Source: an uncultured Lachnospiraceae bacterium | GTDB lineage: Bacteria; Bacillota; Clostridia; Lachnospirales; Lachnospiraceae | Direction of reading: 5' to 3' | Assembly: GCA_945919795.1 (NCBI GenBank) | Contig: CAMEJJ010000005.1 | Span: 62,001-126,000, forward strand | DNA length: 64,000 nucleotides | Part shown: positions 27,153-36,391 of the stretch, piece by piece | Numbering within the stretch: position 1 is the stretch's first letter | How the letters are laid out: every line of letters begins with the position of its first letter | Position numbers and translations under genes: made by a program | The notes under the pieces: generated by a model | Databases searched by the model: none | The model's input: the letters and a program-made list of their open reading frames with translations, nothing else | What the model was told of the DNA's origin: nothing

Positions 27153-28715
27153 TTACAATTCTTTTCTCAATCCCTTGGGATAATGATTTTTAATCTGCCC
27201 GTTTGACAGTTTTCCCCATCCGGCCGGAAACCCTTCCACACAGACCATGCAAAATCCTTTTTTATTATAAATATCTTTTATCTTTTCGTTTGCAGAGGTA
27301 AACAATTCTCCTTCCTGAAGAAAAAAACTCTCTCCTCTAAAATAACCGTTTACTCTGTTATCTTTAAGTGGCAGATTCACATATAGCTTTACATCTTCCT
27401 TTTTTAAAGCCAAAGCCAGTGCATGTGCCGGTTCGAATCGATCCTTTTTGAATGTTCCAATCTGCAGTCCGGGACGTTCTACTTTTATCCCGGCAATAGA
27501 AATAATCCCCTGTGGTAGCGCATACAGATTATCTCCATACAGGATATACTGCGCACCGGAAAGTGTTTCTATTACTCCCGCTTCCAAAGCTTCCCTATAT
27601 ACTGTTTCCAAAGACTGTTTTTGATCTTTTGTCAAAATTTCGCCGTTTCCTTTTTTCTGCGTCTGCTTTCTTTTATTTTTCTTTTGGGCCTGCGCAATCA
27701 CCTGCTCTGCTTTTCCATTTTCACAACAGACAATCGTATCATCAACCGGATGATAGCAAGTCTCTTTTTTCTTTAACACAGCGACATAATGACCTTCGCC
27801 ATGCAGTTTATGTGGCCATAAACGATAGGTGTATTCCAGTCCAAAGTCATCCCCGTCCTCATTTACCCATTCCGGTCTGGCCGGATCAAAGAAAGGAGAA
27901 GCCGCTCTTTCAATTTCAAAATCGGGATGTGTTTTCAAAAAATGTGCAATTGACATCTCATCTTCTTCCGGTGAAAAAGTACATGTCGAATAAACCAGAC
28001 GTCCGCCCGGCTTTAGCATCACGGCGGCTTTTTGCAAAATATCTGCCTGTCTGTTTGCACACATCTTAACCGAATCCAAACTCCACTCTGACATGGCATC
28101 CGGATTTTTCCGAAACATGCCCTCTCCGCTACAGGGAGCATCCACTAAAATTTTATCAAAAAAGACTGGAAAATGAGCCGCCAAAGCTCCCGGCTCTTCA
28201 TTGGTTACCAGCGCATTTCCAATTCCCATCCGCTCAATATTCTGAGAAAGGATTTTGCATCGGGCCGGATGAATCTCATTTGCCACAAGCAGCCCTTTTC
28301 CCTGTAAAGAAGCGGCAATCTGTGTTGATTTTCCACCGGGTGCAGCGCATAAATCCAAAACCGTTTCTCCCGGTTTGGCATCCAAAAGACCGGCTGCCGA
28401 CATCGCACTCGGTTCCTGAATATAATATATCCCCATTTCATGAAATGCATGCTTTCCCGGACGCAGATTAGCATCATAATAATATCCATTCCCAGCCCAG
28501 GGAACACGAACCATTTCATCCATTCCCAAAACACCCAGTACAAATCGGTAAAACGCTTCCTTTTCTTTCACATCATTCGAATTCTGTTTTAGAGAATTTA
28601 TACGCAATGCCTGATATCTTTGATTTTCATAACAATCAATAAACGCTTCCCACTCGTCTTTGAGCAGGCGTTTCATCTTTTCTTCAAAATCCTTTGGTAA
28701 AACAAACTCTTCCAT
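27153..28715 (-). CDS. rRNA (cytosine-5-)-methyltransferase, RsmF/NOL1-NOP2-Sun family
   Basis: The 520-residue product is an RNA m5C methyltransferase. It has the SAM motif VLDLCAAPGGKSTQIA (about residues 118-133), VDAPCSGEGMFRK with the releasing Cys (about 191-203), and the catalytic-Cys block VYSTCTFSPEEDE (about 248-260). The C-terminal half (about 370-520) matches the RsmF-type PUA-like extension seen in Firmicutes. The target is likely a 16S rRNA cytosine, by family. It is 58 bases upstream of mnmA on the same strand, so RNA-modification genes cluster here. Confidence 0.9.
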   Translation of the reverse strand: MEEFVLPKDFEEKMKRLLKDEWEAFIDCYENQRYQALRINSLKQNSNDVKEKEAFYRFVLGVLGMDEMVRVPWAGNGYYYDANLRPGKHAFHEMGIYYIQEPSAMSAAGLLDAKPGETVLDLCAAPGGKSTQIAASLQGKGLLVANEIHPARCKILSQNIERMGIGNALVTNEEPGALAAHFPVFFDKILVDAPCSGEGMFRKNPDAMSEWSLDSVKMCANRQADILQKAAVMLKPGGRLVYSTCTFSPEEDEMSIAHFLKTHPDFEIERAASPFFDPARPEWVNEDGDDFGLEYTYRLWPHKLHGEGHYVAVLKKKETCYHPVDDTIVCCENGKAEQVIAQAQKKNKRKQTQKKGNGEILTKDQKQSLETVYREALEAGVIETLSGAQYILYGDNLYALPQGIISIAGIKVERPGLQIGTFKKDRFEPAHALALALKKEDVKLYVNLPLKDNRVNGYFRGESFFLQEGELFTSANEKIKDIYNKKGFCMVCVEGFPAGWGKLSNGQIKNHYPKGLRKEL

Positions 28716-28788
28716 ATTCGATTCCTGTTTTTCTTATTTATTCTGTCACATTATAAAAATCAGTTCTTTAAAAGCAATTGCTTCAATG

Positions 28789-30039
28789 TTAGCCATTGCT
28801 GTCCTGCCTTCTCACATTCTTGCGATTTACCAAAATCTCAATGATATGCACAACTGTCATAACCGTCAATATTCCGGCAGAAATCAAAATCGCATATCCT
28901 AACGTCCGCAATCCATAAGCTGTAAAATTCCCCCAATCCTTTGCTATGGCATAGCGCATCGTTGCATACAGACTACCACCGGGAATTAAAGGCATCGCTG
29001 CCGTAACGACAAAGACTGTTACCGGACACTTCAAAGTCCTTGCCAGAATCTGTGCAAATATAGTTACTGCTATCGCACCAAAATAATATCCCCAGAAATC
29101 CGCCAATCCTATATTTTCAATGGCAATCACAATACTCCATCCAAGCATACCGACCAAAGCACAAAAAACCAATCGCTTTCCTCTGACATTAAACCAAAGG
29201 CTGTAACCCAAAGCTCCCAGTCCGGCCGTTAGAATCTCCACCCACAGGATAGTCGGTGCTACTTCCACCTCCGGTGATGCAGTTGCAGCAAATCCCCATG
29301 CAATGGCGATGCTTAAAACAATGGCTTCACTGGATCTGAGCAGTCCCGACATGGTATCTCCACTAAAAACATCCCGGATGGCACTGGTCAGTCCGATTCC
29401 GGGTATCAAAAGCATAATATTTCCAATATTGATCATAGCCGGATGAACCGGAAAATTTGCAGCAAAAACCAGATTCGATAAAAGTCCGCCCAGAAGACTG
29501 CATAAAACAACGGCCAGATATTTATTTACCTGTACCCGGTTTAGTGTAGCTTGAGCAATACACAATACAACACCGATCATAGCCGATATAATACCATCCA
29601 GCATGCTTCCACCAAAAAAAATAGAAAATGCAGCTGAAATCAATGCCCAACACCCGATGATTCCCCAAAAAGAGTAATGCGGCACCTCTTTTGCTTTCTG
29701 AAGCTCATCACGAAGCCTGCCCGGTGCCATTCTGAAGGCACAGGCACGTCTCGATAAATCATTCAACTCAGACAAAACTGTCATATCAAATTTTGATGCT
29801 AAAATTCGTCTGGTCTGCGTAACCACACCCTGTTCGCCGAAATCTGCCGTGGCAATGATACAAGTGGTAATGGAAAAAACATCCACTTTTTTTGCCCCAT
29901 ATGCCTTACATAAGCGGCAGATCGTATCTTCCACACGATTTACCTCACCGCCACATATCAACATCTGCTCCCCTAAATCAAGGGCAGCCGATAATAATTG
30001 TCCTGTTTCTGTACTCTGCTTATTTTTGTTACTATCCAT
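28789..30039 (-). CDS. Threonine/serine exporter-family protein (ThrE-like, both domains)
   Basis: This integral membrane protein joins the N-terminal ThrE (DUF1212) and C-terminal ThrE_2 (DUF3815) modules in one chain of 416 residues. The N-terminal cytosolic part has the conserved GGEVNRVEDTICRLC and CIIATADF; the C-terminal part has ten or so membrane segments with MLLIPGIGLTSAIRDVFSGDTMSG. It likely exports small amino acids or a related compound; substrate unproven. The start was set at ATG 30039, because an intrinsic terminator (30110-30142) lies inside the longer frame and a good promoter (TTGAAG, 17 bases, TAGAAT) lies at 30074-30102. Confidence 0.88.
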   Translation of the reverse strand: MDSNKNKQSTETGQLLSAALDLGEQMLICGGEVNRVEDTICRLCKAYGAKKVDVFSITTCIIATADFGEQGVVTQTRRILASKFDMTVLSELNDLSRRACAFRMAPGRLRDELQKAKEVPHYSFWGIIGCWALISAAFSIFFGGSMLDGIISAMIGVVLCIAQATLNRVQVNKYLAVVLCSLLGGLLSNLVFAANFPVHPAMINIGNIMLLIPGIGLTSAIRDVFSGDTMSGLLRSSEAIVLSIAIAWGFAATASPEVEVAPTILWVEILTAGLGALGYSLWFNVRGKRLVFCALVGMLGWSIVIAIENIGLADFWGYYFGAIAVTIFAQILARTLKCPVTVFVVTAAMPLIPGGSLYATMRYAIAKDWGNFTAYGLRTLGYAILISAGILTVMTVVHIIEILVNRKNVRRQDSNG

Positions 30040-30073
30040 TTCCATATCCTTAGCATACTTGATGCATGATTTG

Positions 30074-30102
30074 ATTCTATCTTTCCGTTTTGCTATCTTC
30101 AA
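30074..30102 (-). promoter_or_regulatory. Promoter of the ThrE-like gene
   Basis: On the minus strand TTGAAG (30102-30097), 17 bases and TAGAAT (30079-30074). It lies directly after the terminator of the upstream lipoprotein gene. Confidence 0.5.
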
Positions 30103-30103
30103 A

Positions 30104-30142
30104 AGAAAAGCAGAGCCAAAGGTCTTCCATGACTGGCTCTGC
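30104..30142 (-). terminator. Terminator after the YARHG lipoprotein gene
   Basis: GCAGAGCCA / TGGCTCTGC (30142-30134 and 30118-30110) with a TTTTCTTTT tail on the minus strand. It proves useful for setting the ThrE-like start below it. Confidence 0.8.
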
Positions 30143-30225
30143 ATCTGGCTCTATACTAATGTTCATTATCACATATTTCCTTGAAATTCACAACAACATT
30201 CTTTCTGTTGCTTATTTATTTTACA

Positions 30226-30255
30226 CCCTTTTCGGATTTGTGTCCCCGATATATA
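30226..30255 (-). repeat. Fragment of dispersed repeat family 1
   Basis: Only the distal end (CCCTTTTCGGATTTGTGT, then CCCCGATATATA) is present. It matches the ends of the copies at 45082 and 32136. Confidence 0.6.
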
Positions 30256-30381
30256 AATTCAATTTTCTTTGTACTACTGTTATGATACTGTCTGTGATAC
30301 GAAAGTTTCAATACTATCAGCCTTAATCGCGATTTTAAACCAGCTTTTTAACATATCGATATCTACAACTGCACTATAACA

Positions 30382-32001
30382 TCAATCATACACTAACACC
30401 CCGTCAAATACCTGATCTGCATCCATTCCCATCTCATCCAAATAAGGAAACATTGCATCTGCGCGGTTTTCATCATAATGCACATAGCCTTCTGCTCCGT
30501 TTGGTCCATGTACCAGTACCCAGTTTTGTCCAATGCACTCTTTAAAGAAGACCTTACTACCACTTGGTATAACAAATGTTGCCGAATCCTGATCCATCGT
30601 ATAATGTAATGGCAGATCGTTAAGCAATGTATGAACTCTGGGCATATCATAATGGCTTTCATCTCCCATTTGCAATTCCAGACTCCGGTTATCATAATCA
30701 TACCAGTAATACACGGTATATTCATGCACATCCAAGGTCATGCATCTGCTATAACCGGTTACGCCTCCGGGCACAAAACCATTTTGAAATCCCATCTGCT
30801 TCATCGGAAATCCCGGCACACTGCCAATCGTCTGTAATCCATCCGTCTCATCATATACAAAGAAATGTGTGACAGGGTCATCACTGGGACCATAATCGGC
30901 AATGGCAATTTCCAGACCATCAAAGAATGGCGAAATGTCCGTAATATAGAAATGTTCGTCTTCCGGCCAATCCATATAGATTTGAAAATCTTCTTCCAGA
31001 TCATAGGTTATGCCATCGACAGTCAGACAACCTTTTGCATTACCATATAAATCTTCGGTCACCTGATATAAAATGGTATTCTTTTTTCCATTTCCGCTTA
31101 AATCCACAGACACTTTCTTTCCTACTTTTTCTTCCAAAGGATAGAGACTTTGTGATGCCGTTTTATCTTCCATCTTCTTAAAAAGACTTACATTATCTTT
31201 TTCAATCTGCGAAAACTCATCTTCCGAAAAAGAATCTCCCCTGTCTTCATACCATGCATATTTTTCAAAATAAGCCTGCAGATATCCATTTTTAAAATGG
31301 TAACCGTGTCTGGCATAGATTTCATTCCGGGCAAGCCACAAATCATTTTCTCCCATATTCAAAAGCATATCTTCCGTCAAAGGATAATATTCACTCATCG
31401 GAAATACATATTCGGATGCGTTTGTATGAATCTGTGGTGCATCAATCACAATGGAAGCTTTGATTTGCTCTAAATCCTGCTGCAGAAGTCCATAGTCTTT
31501 GGCAATCTCCTCGTCCTCACAATCATACGGAACATCCGTCGGTGTTCCAAAATAATAGATTTCATCCTTCGTATAGGCAAGGGCATAGGCACCCGGAGCA
31601 TCTATGTAAGGTGTATCGGAAGAATAGACACTAAACAAAAGCCCCCAGCCCTCGTTCTTATCATCCGATGCTTTTTGAAGAACCGAAAAACCGTTGTCAT
31701 CATCATGTTCTCTTATCACATAACGATTTTCCCATGATGCCGGAAAAGGTACAGATATTTCTTTGTATGTATATAAAATATCTTCTCCTGTTGCATTTGT
31801 CGGATCTATCGTTTCTGACTTATCTTTATCAAAACCGCTCTCTTGTAAATCAGCATCTTGTGTCTGCCCATTCTCGTCATTCACAAGTTCATCCCTAGTT
31901 ATCGGCTCCTGCAGATTGGAAGTATCCGTATCTGCACCGCATCCGGTCATCAGTCCCACAATCATTAAAAATGGTAAAACATGATGTAATACTTTTTTCA
32001 A
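30382..32001 (-). CDS. Surface lipoprotein with YARHG domain
   Basis: The 539-residue product begins with a lipoprotein signal (MKKVLHHVLPFLMIVGLMTGCG, Cys at 22). An acidic, Asp/Glu/Ser-rich linker (23-65) follows, then a globular domain of unknown type (about 70-200). Next is a YARHG domain (LWLARNEIYARHGYHFKNG at about 225-243, down to ISLFKKM), then a beta-rich region. The C-terminal part (about 465-520) has an SH3-like feel (GSKVFFKECIGQNWVLVHG). YARHG proteins are extracytoplasmic and often linked to cell-wall binding. It is a single-gene unit with an inverted repeat (32054-32085) upstream. Confidence 0.85.
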   Translation of the reverse strand: MKKVLHHVLPFLMIVGLMTGCGADTDTSNLQEPITRDELVNDENGQTQDADLQESGFDKDKSETIDPTNATGEDILYTYKEISVPFPASWENRYVIREHDDDNGFSVLQKASDDKNEGWGLLFSVYSSDTPYIDAPGAYALAYTKDEIYYFGTPTDVPYDCEDEEIAKDYGLLQQDLEQIKASIVIDAPQIHTNASEYVFPMSEYYPLTEDMLLNMGENDLWLARNEIYARHGYHFKNGYLQAYFEKYAWYEDRGDSFSEDEFSQIEKDNVSLFKKMEDKTASQSLYPLEEKVGKKVSVDLSGNGKKNTILYQVTEDLYGNAKGCLTVDGITYDLEEDFQIYMDWPEDEHFYITDISPFFDGLEIAIADYGPSDDPVTHFFVYDETDGLQTIGSVPGFPMKQMGFQNGFVPGGVTGYSRCMTLDVHEYTVYYWYDYDNRSLELQMGDESHYDMPRVHTLLNDLPLHYTMDQDSATFVIPSGSKVFFKECIGQNWVLVHGPNGAEGYVHYDENRADAMFPYLDEMGMDADQVFDGVLVYD

Positions 32002-32053
32002 ATTAATCTCCCCTTTTCAAACTACTCATATAGAACTTGGTATATGGTTTCGT

Positions 32054-32085
32054 ACTAGTACAATGGTTTCTATAATTGTACTAGT
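32054..32085. promoter_or_regulatory. Inverted repeat upstream of the lipoprotein gene
   Basis: ACTAGTACAAT (32054-32064) and ATTGTACTAGT (32075-32085) pair perfectly with ten bases between; GTACTAGTAC is itself palindromic. It lies 53-84 bases upstream of the start at 32001. An operator is likely; the regulator is unknown. Confidence 0.5.
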
Positions 32086-32135
32086 ATCATCATATCAGAA
32101 TATCCGTTAAGAAACCACCCACTATTACTTCCTAT

Positions 32136-32275
32136 TCTGGTTTGTGTTCCCAATATATATCTTTGCCGCCAGCTTTTTACCAGTTCTCGTGTCTTTCTTA
32201 GTGGCATGAACGAACAAAAATAATGACCGGTTTCAACTGTCTGAAGACGAAGTCTGAGTTTTGAAACCAGTCATT
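32136..32275 (-). repeat. Dispersed repeat family 1, copy 3, acting as eno terminator
   Basis: Reading on the minus strand after the eno stop: stem AATGACTGGTTTCAA / TTGAAACCGGTCATT (32275-32222) with TATTTTTG, then the conserved block (CTAAGAAAGACACGA, GGCGGCAAAGATATATATTG) ending near GGGAACACAAAC. The hairpin loop (CTGTCTGAAGACGAAGTCTG region) is nearly identical to the 7043-7166 copy. Confidence 0.78.
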
Positions 32276-32303
32276 AAATAATACTTTGTGAGCGTGCCGC
32301 TCA

Positions 32304-33641
32304 TCATTTCTTCACATGAAATGCTTTTATGCCGGGATAGACTGCTGCCACGCCCAGTTCCTCTTCAATTTTAAGCAAACGATTGTATTTCGCAACTCTC
32401 TCACTTCGACAGGGGGCTCCCGTTTTAATCTGGCAGGTATTTAATGCTACCGCCAAATCGGCAATGGTCGTATCCTCTGTTTCCCCGGAACGATGTGAGG
32501 CAATTGCTGTATATCCGGATGCGTGTGCCATTTTGATAGCCTCAAGCGTTTCTGATACGGAACCAATCTGATTTAACTTGATTAAAATGGAATTACCGCA
32601 GTGCTTTTCAATTCCCTTGGAAAGTCTTTCGGTATTGGTGACAAATAAATCATCTCCGACAAGCTGTACCCGGTCTCCAAGTTCTTCCGTAATTCTTTTC
32701 CAGCCTTCCCAGTCTTCTTCATCTAACGGATCTTCAATGGAGATAATCGGATATTTCTCTATCATATTTTTGTACATGGCAATTAAGTCATCGGTTTTAT
32801 AGTCTTTTCCGGACTTTGGCAGATGATAGCAGAATTGTCCTGTTATTTTATGCTCGGATTCCATCATAGAGCATCCGTCCTGTGGCTTCCATTCACTGGC
32901 TGCCACATCAAGGGCAAAGCAGATATCTTTTCCACATTCATATCCTGCCTTTTTCACAGCTTCAGCTAAAAGTTCCAAAACTGCTTCTACACTATCCACA
33001 TCCGGTGCAAATCCACCTTCATCACCAACTGCTGTCGAAAGTCCTTTTTCTTCTAAAACTTTTTTCAGGCTGTGATAGACTTCACATCCCATACGAAGTG
33101 CTTCTTTAAAGCAGCACGCTCCAACCGGTAAAATCATAAATTCCTGAAAATCAATGGAGTTTTTGGAATGTGCACCTCCATTTAATATATTCATCATGGG
33201 TACCGGCATCCGATTGTTACTAATACCCCCCAAAAAACGATACAAAGGCATATTTAATGCCTTGGAAGCCGCTTTTACCGTTGCAATGGAAACTGCCAGA
33301 ATGGCATTTGCACCAAATCTGGATTTATCCTTTGTTCCATCCGCCATCATCATGGCAGCATCAATCTGATAAATATTTGATGCATCCATTCCACGCAGTG
33401 TATCCGCAATGACTGTATTAATATTTTCTACCGCCGTCAATACACCTTTCCCCAGATAACGCGCCGGATCTTTATCTCGCAATTCCAATGCCTCGAACTC
33501 ACCTGTGGAGGCACCACTGGGTGACATTCCCCGTCCGGTAATTCCACACGCAAGCGTCACTTCTGCCTCCACGGTAGGATTACCTCTGGAATCCAGAATT
33601 TCTCTCCCAATGACCTTTTGAATTTCCAAATAATTCACCAT
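32304..33641 (-). CDS. eno: Enolase
   Basis: This glycolytic enzyme interconverts 2-phosphoglycerate and phosphoenolpyruvate. The 445-residue product has [23 protein letters not shown] N-terminal sequence, [15 protein letters not shown], the acid/base pair Glu in VGDEGGFAP (about 211) and Lys in [10 protein letters not shown] (about 345), metal ligands in [21 protein letters not shown] and [10 protein letters not shown], and the substrate loop [18 protein letters not shown]. The length is slightly above the usual 430. It has its own unit: AAAGGAG start site, terminator inside the family-1 repeat. It is well conserved and surely active. Confidence 0.96.
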   Translation of the reverse strand: MVNYLEIQKVIGREILDSRGNPTVEAEVTLACGITGRGMSPSGASTGEFEALELRDKDPARYLGKGVLTAVENINTVIADTLRGMDASNIYQIDAAMMMADGTKDKSRFGANAILAVSIATVKAASKALNMPLYRFLGGISNNRMPVPMMNILNGGAHSKNSIDFQEFMILPVGACCFKEALRMGCEVYHSLKKVLEEKGLSTAVGDEGGFAPDVDSVEAVLELLAEAVKKAGYECGKDICFALDVAASEWKPQDGCSMMESEHKITGQFCYHLPKSGKDYKTDDLIAMYKNMIEKYPIISIEDPLDEEDWEGWKRITEELGDRVQLVGDDLFVTNTERLSKGIEKHCGNSILIKLNQIGSVSETLEAIKMAHASGYTAIASHRSGETEDTTIADLAVALNTCQIKTGAPCRSERVAKYNRLLKIEEELGVAAVYPGIKAFHVKK

Positions 33642-33777
33642 AAAACACTCCTTTTATAAACACTGATTCGATTTTCTGTTACGAATAGCATTGCTCAACT
33701 TTAAGTGTTTTATGCAACAAACATTTTATTATCCTGTTAGCAATTGTCAACTTCCAACTGACTAATCATTTCTAAAA

Positions 33778-34857
33778 TCAGCTCTGTTCTTTTTTTAAAT
33801 TTTCCTTTTCTACAACCATAAAAAGCTCCGACTTAGCCATTTTAAAGCAGTTCATCATGACATCCGAAAAAGCGCCGCATTCACCATTCTGAATCATCTC
33901 ATATGCTTCCAAACAGGTTACGGCATTTTGATAAACACGGTTTCTGACAAGTGTTTCAAAACAATCTGCAATAGCAACAGCTTCACAATAAATCGGTATT
34001 TCATTTCCAACCAATCCGTCCGGATAGCCTTTCCCATCTATTTTTTCATGGTGCCATCTGCAGATATTATAACAATATTTAAAAAATTCATTATCTGCCA
34101 TCTGAAACCGCAATATGATTTCACATCCATTGGTAGTATGCTTTTTTATCTCATTAAACTCATCCGCAGTCAATTTCCTGGGTGCTTTCAGGATTTCAGC
34201 CGGTATTGCAATCTTTCCAATATCATGCAAGGCTGATGCTTGTGATATCAGATAAATCTTCCTGTCTGAAAGACCATACTTCGGATAATTGGCTTTTACA
34301 TGCCCAAGCAATATTTTAGTAAAACTCTTAATTCTTTTAATATGAGAAGCCGATTCTAAACTTCCAAACTCGGCAACAGAACCAAGTGCATCCAACAAAA
34401 ACTCATTCATACTTGCCAACTGTTCTATACTTTCAAACACATCAGATGTACGAATTCTCGATTCTGTCTCTTTTTTCTCCCGACTGCTGAACTGTTCCAT
34501 CAGATTCATGGCTCTTTTTGTGACAATCTTTTCCGTAAAAGGCTTGTAAATTACATCTGCCGCTCCGTATTCATAGGCTTTCATATCGGTTTCTTCTGTT
34601 GCTTCTCCGGTTATCATAATAACCGGAATACAATCCAACAAACCTACTCCACGCAGATAAATCAAGACATCAATCCCATCTTTTTTGGACATAATCAAGT
34701 CAAGAAAGATCAAAGAAATATCTTTCTTATTTTCATTGATTATAGAAATTGCCTCTTCTCCATCTGCCGCCTCTAATATATTGTACTGTTCCTCAAAAAA
34801 CGAAGCGAGCATTTCTCTGTTTATTTCAATATCATCTACAATTAAAATTGTCTGCAT
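33778..34857 (-). CDS. Response regulator with HD-GYP-type output domain
   Basis: The 359-residue product has a receiver (residues 1-125: TILIVDDIEINRE, phospho-Asp in LIFLDLIMSKKDG, MITGEATEETD, VIYKPF). A linker follows, then an HD-GYP domain with ASALHDIGKIAIPAEIL (about 208-224), KKHTTNGCEIIL and RWHHEKIDGKGYPDGLVG (about 262-279). The metal residues HD and HHE and the GYP motif are all present, so cyclic di-GMP phosphodiesterase activity is plausible. It is 12 bases downstream of the HTH/receiver gene (34870-36135), so the two likely form one signalling operon. AGGAGAG precedes ATG. Confidence 0.92.
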   Translation of the reverse strand: MQTILIVDDIEINREMLASFFEEQYNILEAADGEEAISIINENKKDISLIFLDLIMSKKDGIDVLIYLRGVGLLDCIPVIMITGEATEETDMKAYEYGAADVIYKPFTEKIVTKRAMNLMEQFSSREKKETESRIRTSDVFESIEQLASMNEFLLDALGSVAEFGSLESASHIKRIKSFTKILLGHVKANYPKYGLSDRKIYLISQASALHDIGKIAIPAEILKAPRKLTADEFNEIKKHTTNGCEIILRFQMADNEFFKYCYNICRWHHEKIDGKGYPDGLVGNEIPIYCEAVAIADCFETLVRNRVYQNAVTCLEAYEMIQNGECGAFSDVMMNCFKMAKSELFMVVEKENLKKEQS

Positions 34858-34869
34858 TACTCTCCTGTT

Positions 34870-36135
34870 TTAAAAAGCTCCTGTTTTTACTGTTGTTTTA
34901 ATACTGTTGTTTTTCTTTGCTATAGCAACCGCATTTACTAATTCTTTCCCGTTTAACGGTTTTGTAATATATTCATTCATTCCCGCCTGCTTTGCTGCCT
35001 CTACATCCTTTGGAAATACTCCGGCAGTCATAGCAATAATCGGAATTGTCTTTGCATCAGCATGATTGGAACTTCTGATTTTTTGGGTTGCTTCATAACC
35101 GTCCATAACCGGCATCTGAATATCCATCAATATCACATCAAAACTTCCGGCGGGTTTTGCATCGTATTGCTCCCATGCTTCCAACCCATTAACTGCTTTT
35201 TCAATAATAGCACCTGCATCGGAAAGCATATATTCTGCAATATCCATATTTAATTCATTATCTTCAACCAGCAAAATATGCATTCCACAAATAGAATCCT
35301 GATGTATACTCTCATTGTCAAAATCTTTCACATGATCAATCTGTGGAATTCCTGTTTTTTCTGTTATCCTGTCAACAACTTCTAAAAGCTCCTGAATAGC
35401 TTTCGTTTCTTTTTTCCGTATATGTCTCAACAGTTCAATGTCTTCTGCATTTTTTTCCTCAATTTCAAGCATCCCCATAATGGAATTCACGGAAGTCCGA
35501 ATTTTATAAGAATATTCATATATATTTTTTTCAAGTTCTTGATCAATATAACTATTATCCTTTTTTTCAAACGTCAGAACGGCATAAGTCGCAGCACCAC
35601 CCTCTCTATCGCATATGGCATAACGACTTGTCATCCGGATATAATTCCCACTCTCTTCCCGATATCGAAAATGAAGTTCCATCTTATCGTTTGTCGAAAG
35701 CTTTAATCGCAAATTAGTAATGGAAGCGTCACTTAAAATATATGGAATATCCTCTTCATATATTTTGCCCGAATTGACATATCGTTCCAACATCCGGGAA
35801 TACATTTCTTCAATCTCATCCTCATGAAAACAATGCATGACATCTAAAGCTTTATCATTTTCCAAATCAATTAAAAGTGCACGCTCACAATTGTTCAACA
35901 AGCCTTTCATCAACAACTGCAATTTTTTCCCGGGCCGTTTATATGCTCCTGTCACAACTCTGTGATCCACCGGCCTTTGTGCATCCTTTGGAATGAACCA
36001 GAATTTTCCATTCTGTACTGCTCCATGAATATTCCCCTCCACGCAAAGCTTTCGAATCAGTCTTGAGCTTACATTCCACTGCTTTGCAATTTGTTCGGGA
36101 GTATAATACTGAATTTCTCTTTCGGACAAAATCAT
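34870..36135 (-). CDS. HTH - PAS-like - degenerate HisKA - receiver protein
   Basis: The 421-residue product has four parts. Residues 1-55 form an excisionase/MerR-like helix-turn-helix (YTPEQIAKQWNVSSRLIRKLC, then GKFWFIPKDAQRP). Residues about 75-200 look PAS-like. At about 210-270 two helices copy the HisKA fold, but the phospho-His is replaced: YEYSYKIRTSVNSIMGM stands where SHEIRTPINAILGM is expected (His to Tyr, Pro to Ser). No ATPase domain follows; instead a receiver (about 290-410) has LLVEDNELNMDIAE, VILMDIQMPVMDGYEA and EYITKPLNGKEL. It seems to be a former hybrid kinase that lost catalysis and gained DNA binding. It is upstream of an HD-GYP regulator. Confidence 0.85.
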   Translation of the reverse strand: MILSEREIQYYTPEQIAKQWNVSSRLIRKLCVEGNIHGAVQNGKFWFIPKDAQRPVDHRVVTGAYKRPGKKLQLLMKGLLNNCERALLIDLENDKALDVMHCFHEDEIEEMYSRMLERYVNSGKIYEEDIPYILSDASITNLRLKLSTNDKMELHFRYREESGNYIRMTSRYAICDREGGAATYAVLTFEKKDNSYIDQELEKNIYEYSYKIRTSVNSIMGMLEIEEKNAEDIELLRHIRKKETKAIQELLEVVDRITEKTGIPQIDHVKDFDNESIHQDSICGMHILLVEDNELNMDIAEYMLSDAGAIIEKAVNGLEAWEQYDAKPAGSFDVILMDIQMPVMDGYEATQKIRSSNHADAKTIPIIAMTAGVFPKDVEAAKQAGMNEYITKPLNGKELVNAVAIAKKNNSIKTTVKTGAF

Positions 36136-36241
36136 TTCCTCACGTTCAAAAAAACAACTGATTGTTACTATACATAATTTTTACCATGCATTCGGAAAAT
36201 TGTCAATATTTTCCATAATATCTTAGATTTAGTAAATAAAC

Positions 36242-36282
36242 CAAAAAGAGCATCGGAAATATATCATTTATTTCCGATGCTC
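36242..36282 (-). terminator. Terminator after the MacAB-like operon
   Basis: GAGCATCGGAAAT (36248-36260) / ATTTCCGATGCTC (36270-36282) is followed on the minus strand by TTTTTGG. A diverged family-1 repeat lies between it and the last gene. Confidence 0.85.
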
Positions 36283-36297
36283 CGTATTAATTTACTC

Positions 36298-36372
36298 TTT
36301 TTCAGATTTGTGTTCCTTATTTCTTTACCCGCTGTTTTTTACATGACTTTGTACCTTTCTCAACGACATAAT
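36298..36372 (-). repeat. Dispersed repeat family 1, diverged copy 4
   Basis: The minus strand reads GTTGAGAAAGGTACAAAGTC, then GGAACACAAATCTGAAAAAG, aligning with the block in copies 1, 3 and 5 with more differences. It has lost the family hairpin; a different terminator follows. Confidence 0.5.
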
Positions 36373-36391
36373 CGGGAGTATCTCGAAATTA

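Noticed and set aside
30040..30144. A 35-residue N-terminal extension of the ThrE-like protein
   Set aside because: An intrinsic terminator (30110-30142) and a promoter (30074-30102) lie within it; the ATG at 30039 is a better start.
32304..33641. Possible unusual enolase
   Set aside because: All catalytic and metal residues are present and variations are within the clostridial range.
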